From the NCBI GenBank assembly GCA_949825065.1, contig OX463849.1, forward strand, positions 26,399,771 to 26,463,770: a stretch of DNA of 64,000 nt, read 5' to 3'. The position numbers were made by a program, and so were the translations under genes. Position 1 is the stretch's first letter. Every line of letters starts with the position of its first letter. Origin of the DNA: Odontocerum albicorne (lineage: Eukaryota; Arthropoda; Insecta; Trichoptera; Odontoceridae). The notes beneath the pieces are model-generated. The model made no database searches and was not told the origin of the DNA. It saw only the letters and a program-made list of their open reading frames with translations. This document shows, one piece after another, positions 1 through 9,100 of the stretch.

Positions 1-1
1 C

Positions 2-460
2 ATATTTAACAAGCATTTATCTCTCACAACACCAGATTATCTATCGGGTGAGGTATTACTGAATACTGAAAATAATAGAATGCAAACATTAAGAAAACTA
101 AAAAGTTCTTTTCTATCACAACATCAGCAATCAGAGCAGCCGAAACCAGACCCCTTTGCAAGGTTTGGAAGCAGATCAATGGTGGATGGTAATTTATTTC
201 AAGAAAAATCTTTTATAGAAATTCATAAATTTCCTTTTGCTGAACCATTCAGCACACCCAATTCTATCAGGAAGGAGCAAGTAACCTATTCAACAACGAC
301 CCAGGGAAAATCAGGAAGGAAAATCAGCAACATAACTAAAACTGACATAATCGGAGATAATGCAACATGTTCCGTTGTCGAGGAGACAGAGGTTATCGTC
401 CATAATCATCCCCGAAAATTTAATGAATCATCCCCAAAAATTGAAGAAATAAAAGATTGA
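2..460 (+). CDS. 3' coding exon of an unidentified gene (partial)
   Basis: The reading frame is already open at the window edge and runs about 152 codons to a TGA at 458-460, so the 5' part of the gene lies outside. The first in-frame ATG is at 80. A pyrimidine-rich stretch ending in AG at 34-35 could be a splice acceptor that starts this exon at 36; the alternative is that the exon begins outside the window. The protein tail is hydrophilic and rich in Ser, Lys, Glu and Asn, with no membrane segment or signal peptide and no motif that I recognise. It ends in Glu-Ile-Lys-Asp. Codon use is less AT-extreme than the flanks, and no repeat overlaps it, which favours a real gene. It could also be a chance ORF. 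No function is proposed. Confidence 0.5.
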   Translation: MFNKHLSLTTPDYLSGEVLLNTENNRMQTLRKLKSSFLSQHQQSEQPKPDPFARFGSRSMVDGNLFQEKSFIEIHKFPFAEPFSTPNSIRKEQVTYSTTTQGKSGRKISNITKTDIIGDNATCSVVEETEVIVHNHPRKFNESSPKIEEIKD

Positions 461-808
461 ACAAGGAAAAAATGCATTTAGTGCTTAATTTATTGTTAAC
501 ATTATGGATTTTTTTGAAGTTGAGTAAATAGTTTGAATTGAAGAAAGATGTAAATTGTTGCAAAATGATTACATGTGATATCTAGTTTTGTATGTTGCAT
601 TATAAAATTGTTTAACATGAGTCTTCGAGTCATAAAACCCACTTTTAGATATTGCACAATGTTGCATTGTTTCAAAAAACTATTCTAAAGTGTATTTTAT
701 GTAGAGCTCTATATTAAAAATTATATACAAAGTGATTTTTAAGACTCAACAACTCTTAGACCAAAAAAGGGAATTCAAAACAAGGTATTTTTTTAATAGA
801 ATATAGTA
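461..808 (+). other. Probable 3' UTR and flank
   Basis: No coding potential is visible. A variant polyadenylation hexamer ATTAAA occurs near 713, about 250 bases after the stop codon; no AATAAA is seen before it. Confidence 0.3.
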
Positions 809-890
809 CAGTAGTCCACTCTTATCCGCATTTTCAGTTATTTGCGGTTTGAAAATGTTAAATTCTAATGTAGTATAAGAAGGGCAATAG
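809..890 (+). mobile_element. pogo/Tigger-like DNA transposon end (fragment)
   Basis: A TA dinucleotide (807-808) is followed by CAGTAGTCCACTCTTATCCG and a nearby TTTGCGG. This resembles the terminal inverted repeats of pogo/Tigger elements, which begin CAGT and contain a TATCCGC block. No matching opposite end was found. The piggyBac-type MITE that follows may have landed in it or next to it. Confidence 0.45.
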
Positions 891-898
891 TAGCTTAA

Positions 899-1156
899 CC
901 CTTTTAATCCCAGCATATTTTGCATAAAATGTACGAAAAATCCCAAGCATTTTTTGGCAAAAAAAACAGTAGTTTATATTTAATTTTTTATCTCAGTTAA
1001 TATTTAGTTTTAAAACCTATTTTTTCAAGGTGACTGACCTTCCTGTAGAGTGTAAAATAATAAGTCATTTTCATAAATCATAAAAAAAAAATTATGTTTT
1101 TTTGTAGTCAATATAAAACCTTGAGGCGGATAATCGGCCCCGTGGGATTAAAAGGG
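899..1156. mobile_element. piggyBac-type MITE, 258 bp
   Basis: Perfect 14-bp terminal inverted repeats, CCCTTTTAATCCCA at 899-912 and its complement at 1143-1156, are flanked on each side by TTAA (895-898 and 1157-1160). TTAA target duplication with ends starting CCC is the piggyBac signature. The AT-rich interior codes for nothing, so the element would be non-autonomous. The perfect repeats and intact target duplication suggest a fairly recent insertion. Confidence 0.8.
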
Positions 1157-1160
1157 TTAA

Positions 1161-2892
1161 TAATCAAAAGAAAAACTAGAGAAACCGCATTCACATAACT
1201 TTTATTAAAGTATGTTGTTTTACTTTATTATTAGTTATTGCTGTTAATCTCTTACTGTTCCCAATATATAAATTAAACTTTATCGTAGGCATATATGTAT
1301 ACGAAAAAACATAGTATACATATGGTTCGGTACTATCCGTGGTTTCAGATATCCTATAAGGGTATTGGAATGTATCTGCAGCAGATAAAGAGGGACTACT
1401 ATATGTAAATTTCAGATAAGTAAAAATAGTAACCAAATAAATTAGTAATTAAGTAAAAAGTGTAATAAAAAATAATAACATTTACAAGAATAATTTCAAT
1501 AATTTTATTTGTCAAATAAACTATGGGTATTTCAAATGAAACAAGTGTTTTTTTTCCATTTTTTATGTTGTATTTATTGCACAATATTTAAAAAATATAT
1601 TGTAAAAGGGAGTGCCAAATTAATCTATATAATCTGAAATGATAATGGTGTATTAAATGCTTCAAATTTATATGATATATAATGTTTGCATTATTTTTAC
1701 ATAAAGGTTTTACCATAATCTTTAATATCTTTATCAAAACTGATAAAATATATCACAAACAGGAAAGTGTCATTAAGTTGTTGATATCATAATACATTTA
1801 TTTATATTATTATTCATTGCAAGCAATATTTAAAAATGTATAATTAATCCTATTCATTAAAATACTATGATGCATATTAAATAATTTTCCGCAAAATAAT
1901 AAATACTATTTTTTATAATTCTAATTTATTTACCAATTTTTATCACGGATTGGCAAATAATATCACAATACTTATTGGAAAAGCAGCCTCTGCTGGATGA
2001 GGTGATAAGATATTATTTTTAGAGGAAGATAGTGTCATTGCAATATAATGGCAATTAAATATTTAAGAAGCAAATTTTTTAATTTATGATTCCTTCAGTC
2101 GAGCTCTATTCCTTGTTGCGAGAAACACTTTGACTGAGAGAACGATATAAGACGAGCCAGGACCTTTTGATAACTTTTTATAATTTTTTTGTTTACTATT
2201 ATTATTATTAATATTAAGATCAATTGAAGAACAAACAATGATCCACAGCTCATATTATAAAATGTATTTGGTGGCATTTGAAAATATTGAAATTTATTTC
2301 CCTTTTCATTTTATTTTTTTCTTACATCTAATATGTAAAATGCTTTTTTGTCCTTTTTTATGTTTGAAAAACTTTCTAACTTCTCTCAGTAATTGGCACA
2401 AACTATGTAACTTTTGACGGGTTGGTTGGAAAAGATTGCTTTATGATCCAATTGTACATTGAACAATAATGTCAAATAATAAAAGTATACAGTGTCAGTT
2501 AAATACTTCTCTAAATACACCATTCCGTGTGGGGTATGGGGTAATGGGTTGTTTATGGGGTAACAATATGACCCGCATAATAATACAATTACACGCTTTA
2601 AGCGACGACTGCAATAATTATCCTATTCAGTGATTTTCTAATGAATTCTTTTGCAGTAAATCCAAATCCACGTTGTATGTATTGACTTAAATTTTTACCA
2701 AAATGTGCTTAGCATTATTTTTCCAACATACTGCATTATTTTTTTATGCACTTTTGATACATAATATAAACTGAATTTTCTTTTTTTTTTGTGAGTGGTT
2801 CTAAGATAGATATGTGAACAAAAATATTCATTCACAGTTGAATTATAAAGAAGATTGTGAAATTTAATAAATACAAATAAAGCAAAAAATTT
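1161..2892. other. Gene-free AT-rich stretch
   Basis: Stop codons are frequent in all frames. Only short chance ORFs and simple A/T runs are visible; I recognise no repeat family here. It lies between the left-edge gene (plus) and the ChaC2-like gene (minus), which converge. Confidence 0.5.
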
Positions 2893-3116
2893 TCATTCTG
2901 GACATTTTATACTATCATCGGTTGGTATATTTATCTGTCCTATTTGAGTGTCTAATTTTTTTACAGCTGCTTCTAGATCAAATAAGTGATCGTCTTTGAC
3001 TCCTGGCGCTATTGATCTCATAGCAGCTGCCAAGTTATACACGTATTCCTTATTTGTACCGCTTGGCCCTTTACTTATCACCACCTGCTTGGCTATATCT
3101 TCAATGCCTGCTTCAC
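2893..3116 (-). CDS. chac2: ChaC2-like gene, exon 3
   Basis: The acceptor AG is at 3118-3117; GT at 3116-3115 completes the glycine codon. It encodes Glu-Ala-Gly-Ile-Glu-Asp through the C-terminal Lys-Cys-Pro-Glu and the TGA stop at 2895-2893. Confidence 0.9.
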
Positions 3117-6100
3117 CTAAAACAAATAAAGCGAATCGAGCGATTGAGCAAAGGGACTGAAGTATGTCGATCAATTTTATTGGGGAATAAGGAAAAACAC
3201 ACTAAAGCCCAAATACATAATTGATCTAAATACTAAATCTTAACTATTAATTTAGTTTACTGGGGATACGACAAATGAAAGGCGACAAACCCAGACCCAT
3301 TAAAATAACGTATGTCTTAGTTAAATTACCTATTGTTTTTTCGCAAATTATGTATATTTCTTGTCATGTGTAATAATAAATAAAATAAAATATTAACTGA
3401 AGTAAAATTTGGTTCAAATTTATTGTAGTTTCCTTACGTAAAGGAGACATGTGGTTTCATTATCTCACAAAATCTAAGGTTTGAATCTGAATAAAAATCA
3501 TGAAATTTTAAAGTTAGAAATTAGTATTTAGGCTGGATTATGAATTCGGACCCTAGTCTCAAAGAGATACATAATATGTTTTAGTCTGTTCTACAAATGG
3601 CGAAACACTATACAAATTATCTATTTATTATTTTATACAGATCAAAACTATATCATATGCATAAAGGTTTCAATTTATACCCGAGTAATGTTCTGGTACT
3701 TGTTGATAGTTTAAATGGTGTATATTGAGAATAAATTATCATGTTAAGGATGCATGATCACATCGTTAGATGCTGGATTATTGTGCAGATAATAAAAAAA
3801 AATCCTTTAGTTTCCTTTAAAATCACAAAATGGCTTAGGTATTATTCTTTAAAAAAATGTATTTCCATAATATAGATTTATATTTATATTATAAAGAAAA
3901 GGTTGCTCTATTACGAAATTGAACTTGAAGTGTATGTATAAGTGATATTTTTGTGAGTATTTTTAATAAGATTTCTCAGCTGTAAAAACAAATGTCATAT
4001 ACTGAAGTTGTTCTATGTTCACATTAAGATGTTTTGGCTGAATGTTTTGGAACATTTTTGTATAATGTATTTGATTATTATTTATGCTATCATGAATCAA
4101 GATTGTTTTTGGTGCTGTATTGACGAACTGAGCTATTAAGAGTGTCACTACATGCACACAGCAATTTGACCTTTTTGAATGAATTTTCCTATGTTGATTG
4201 ATATATTTCATACCTAGGTCTATAAAACCTTGTTAAATAAATTTTCCAATATTAATATCTTCCATATCTTAGTAGATAAATTGAAGATTGAGATCCTTAG
4301 TAAAATGAACTTTTTAGGCATAACTGAGTCACTTCACAGGGAAGCATGAGTATTATTGCTCCTGTTGGTATAATTTTTAGACTTTTACCCATTTCATTTA
4401 TTTTTGTCCTATGTATTTTATTTGATGGAATTGGGTTGAACCGGTATCAAATGTAAAATAAATTAAACATAGTATGAAGATTAGTATTCCGTCAACAGAA
4501 GCTCACTCACCTACACCCGTTGACATCGACATCGTACAGGCTTAATCAATGTACTCTTTATTTAAAAAAAAAAGCTTATATGTGTTCAAGTATGTAACCT
4601 TTTTAAGGGTGTCAGAAAATAGAAATTCACCTTTTTACAATATCTTTCACAATATGCGGTTTTCTTTCAATGGTGCATGAATATTGCATTTAACTTAAAA
4701 TAGAATAGAAATAGAATTTCAGGACCCCCGATAGCGAACTTTCTAGCCTAGGTGTAAATCTAGCTCTATTCAAAACATTACCTGTTATTGTATGACAATA
4801 TACAGTACTTCATTTTATATGATAACATTTATTTATTTTATTTAGCTTGCATAAACAGGCAAAACCCAATTACACAGTAAGCTTAATCTTGTATTTTAGG
4901 TCGAATTCAGACATAACATTTTGTATTTAGGTGTAACCTTATTTATTAAAAAAAAAAGATATCACCGAAGTCATAGGTATCTTTATACCATTGAACATGG
5001 CTAAAAAAGTGCCTGTGTTGTTCGAAGGGAGTAGCACACCACGGAGTTCGAATCGACGACCTTCCGCATAGAAGTCCAGCGCATTACCATGCGGCCATAC
5101 ACCTCATTCTGGATGGTGGTTTTCGATATTTCCAGTACCTTAGCAATTGTGTCATAGAATGCTGAATATTTTCAATCAAACCTTTACTTTGGTGGTCCTC
5201 AGTGGTAATTGGCTTTCCAGAAACAAAATTATCTTCGAGTGTTGTAGGAGTATCACCATAATGGAATTTTTTAAAGTACACCAGACACACGGTTGCACAC
5301 TGCATCATTGACATACATTGAACATATTTTTTTTGGTTTGTTTTGCATTTTTTCCTTTACGGTAGTAAAAAAACATCAAGCACCAGCATTTGGGTTCAAG
5401 CGCCAGCATTTTGTTCCATCTTCAAACGGAGGCAAAAAAGCGCTCTAGCATTTGGGTAAACAATGACCAAAAAAATGCACCAAACTATTTCTTTTCCTAA
5501 TAATCTGCATTTAGCACATTTGGAATGAAGTTAGGAAAGAAAATTTATCTGTGAAATACAAAATTACTTTCAGGACAACCTATAACAGAATAAAATAAAA
5601 ATATAAGAAATAGCCCACTGGAAAACCTTCTTAAAACACGATGGGTGCAATAAACTTATTTTCAATCATTCAAAGTTCTCGAACAAATCATATAATATTA
5701 TTACGTTGAATTCAATGTACGTTTTTTCTGAAGCCATGTTGCTCTACTATAATTTTCTTAGTATTTGATCAATCATTGTCTCCAATCCAAGAATTTTACT
5801 ACAGAACATAAAATCGCAATGGGTTTATAATATTTTTTAATCAGATTCGTAGATAGGTATACTTTTATCTTCTTCCTTTCGTATTGAAATTAAGAATTGT
5901 TAATTATTAAATTAAATATGTAGACAATGGGCTGAATTACAGAGCAAATATATAAACATAGTTAGAAAACTAACTTTAGTTAAAAATTATAAAATTTATT
6001 ACCTGCAAAAGAAATATTTTCCTTGGTGGCCACATAAATGGTAAGGTTCAATGGTTGTTCAAAACTTCCCATAGTTTCTGCAGGATAAAATACAACTTTA

Positions 6101-9100
6101 TCCTTGCTGTAGCCATTCTTTTCTCTGAAGTCGAGATGATCTAAAACATTATCCTTGTCTTGATCACTTATTTTATAAGCTATACCCCAAACTGTCTCAT
6201 TTTCCGATGCAGGTAGTAACGTCACGACTCTTCCAGGCTAAAATAAAATACGATTGCAAATCAATGAAACTGAAATAAATAAATATATTATTTATAGTTA
6301 AGGCATTAACATTGTGGAGGTTTAAAGACATTGTAATTTGTTTTATCAAACACTGCTCACTGAGGCTGTCTGCTCCCTCCCTCCACTCACTGTCCTCAAC
6401 CCGAATGTTTACAGTTAGAAGTATGTATGTCAGTACAAGATCAAATTGAGAATTCAATCTTGTTTGTGCTCCCCTGATGATGAGGTGAAAGCCTTGAAAC
6501 CGGTAGGGTTATACCGTTACAGAAAGTGGAATAAACAGTGTTTGATAAAAAAAATTACAATGAAATAAATAATTATTTTTCAATGGAATTCGGAATTCTA
6601 AAAATACATGATAATTTATTTTAGATACTCTAGTAGCCTTCACTCACTGCTGCATTCGAAGGATCGCAATAAAAAAGAGTACTAAGGACAATGGAAACGG
6701 TGGCAATATTAAAATATCTTTGATTCAACTTGAAAATTACATACCAAGAACATTTACACAATCATCATTTAGCAAAATAAAACTTTTTCATGATAGATTT
6801 GATATTTTGTCACTAACTGTACGAGTTGTTTTTTCTATAAAGTAATCACAAAAAAAAAACAAAAGGGTTGTCTGTAAAGTCGTTGATAAATGAATAATAA
6901 TGTTGGTGAATTTAGTGTGATATTTTAAAAAGCAAAAAAAATATCTGCCAGTGTGTCTAATGATGTATGTAAGTAGCATGTCTAGGTGAAAAACTACGAA
7001 GATGTCGATATATTGGGTGTTAACATAAGTTGTGTCCGTTTTTTTCCAATTTAAAAATGAGCACCAAACGTAAAACAAAATGGTAAAGGTTATACGTCAC
7101 TAGAAAGAAAATTTTCTGCTCTACAAGATATTGTGTTTGCTTTTACGTTACATATATTACTTTATTTGATTACCAGCCTTCAAAATAGAATGTCAAGTAG
7201 ACTAAAGTGAGCATTTTCGACGCCTCCAGTGGGCTTCGATGAGGACCGCTTAAACCATATTATTCATGAAGATCCCCTTCAAACCACTGTAGAATGAGCT
7301 GAGCAAATGAATTTTAGTCACATGACTGTATACCGCCATCTTAAACCAATGGGAAAAGTCCAGAAGTTCGGCGCTTGGGTTCCACATGTTTTGAGTGAAT
7401 AACACATCGATCAATAAGTCCCGGGACTAACCAACAGATGGCGCCTCTAATCACAAATCCATACCATTCTCAGTTAGTCCCAACCTTCAGAAGTTACGTG
7501 TCAAACTTTTATGACATTGTGTCATTGAGTTACAGAGGTTTTAGTGACGCTACTTTTGCTATTTTTAAAACAATGAAAAAAACCGAATTTCGTGTGTTGA
7601 TAAAACATTGCTTTTTAATGGAAAAAAATACCGTTCAAACTCAGCGATGGCTTGAAAAGTGTTATCTGGGCTCTGCTCCGTCGAAAACAACCATTTTTTC
7701 GGGGGTATGCTGATTTCAAAAGCGGTTGTACAGACACAAATGATGCTGAACGCTCTGGTCGTCCAAATGAGGCTGTTACACCAGAAAACATTAAAAAAAC
7801 TCAAAATCGTGATGGAAAATCGCAAAGTAAAGTTGCGTGAGATAGCTGACATCTTGAAAATATCATTTGGTAGTGTTCATACTATTTTGCATGAACATTT
7901 GGTCATGAAAAAGCTTTTTTCGAAATGGGTGCCGCATTTGCTCACAATGGAACAGAAACAGCAAAGCATCGATGATTCAGAGCGCTGTTTGGCACTGTTT
8001 GCGCGAAATAAACAGGAGTTTTTGCGTCGGTATGTGACAATGGATGAAACTTGGATCCACCACTATACTCCGGAATCAAATTGGCACTCAGCTGAGTGGA
8101 GAGCAGCCGGTGAAAATCGTCCGAAGCGACCAAAAACTCAACAGTCGGCCGGGAAGGTTATGACCTCCGTATTTTGGGATGCGCATGGTATAACATTCAT
8201 CGATCACCTTGAAAAGGGAAAAACCATTAATAGCAAATATTACATAGCGCTATTGAAGCGTTTGAAGGCAGAAATTGCAAAAACCGGCCCCATATGAAGA
8301 AGAAAAAAGTTCTCTTTCATCAGGACAATGCACCGTACCACAAGTCGATGGTAACGATGGCCAAATTGCATGAGTTGTACTTCGAATTGCTTCCGCACAC
8401 ACCGTATTCTCCAGATTTGACCCCCAGCGACTATTGGCCATTCGCAAACCTCAAGAAGATGCTCCAGGGAGAGATTTAGCTCCAATGAAGAAGTGATTGC
8501 CGAAACTAACGCCTATTTTTAAAGATAAATCGTTCTACACGGCTGGCATAGAAAAGTTAGAAAAGCGTTGGAATGAACATATCGCTCTTGAAGGAAACTA
8601 TGTTAATGAATAAAGAATAATTTTGGCAAACAAATGTTGTTTTAATAGTTAGTCCTGGGACTTATTGATCGATGTGTTACAACAAAAATCAACGTTCGAC
8701 GATTTCTGCTGGTTTGCTCCGCATGGCCACAAGCAAAGGTTCCTTTACTGCATCATTACTGGTGATGAAATATGGTTTGAAAATGGTGATAAAAAATGTT
8801 TGAAGGGGATCTTCATGAATAATATGGTTTAAGCGGTCCTCATCGAAGTCCACTGGTCGTCCGGAACGCTCCATGTCTTTCAGGTCGAAATTACCGTCAT
8901 TGAAACGCAAAAACCATCGACGAGCTGTCCTTTTATTCAAAGCATCTTCACCATACACTTCGCAAATATCGCGAACAGCTTTGGCAGCTTTATTCCCTCG
9001 ATTGAACGCGAACAGAAGGGTGTGTCGAAAATGCTCACTTTCGTCTACTTGACATTCCATTTTGAAGGCTTGTAATCAAATAAAATAATAAATGTAACGT

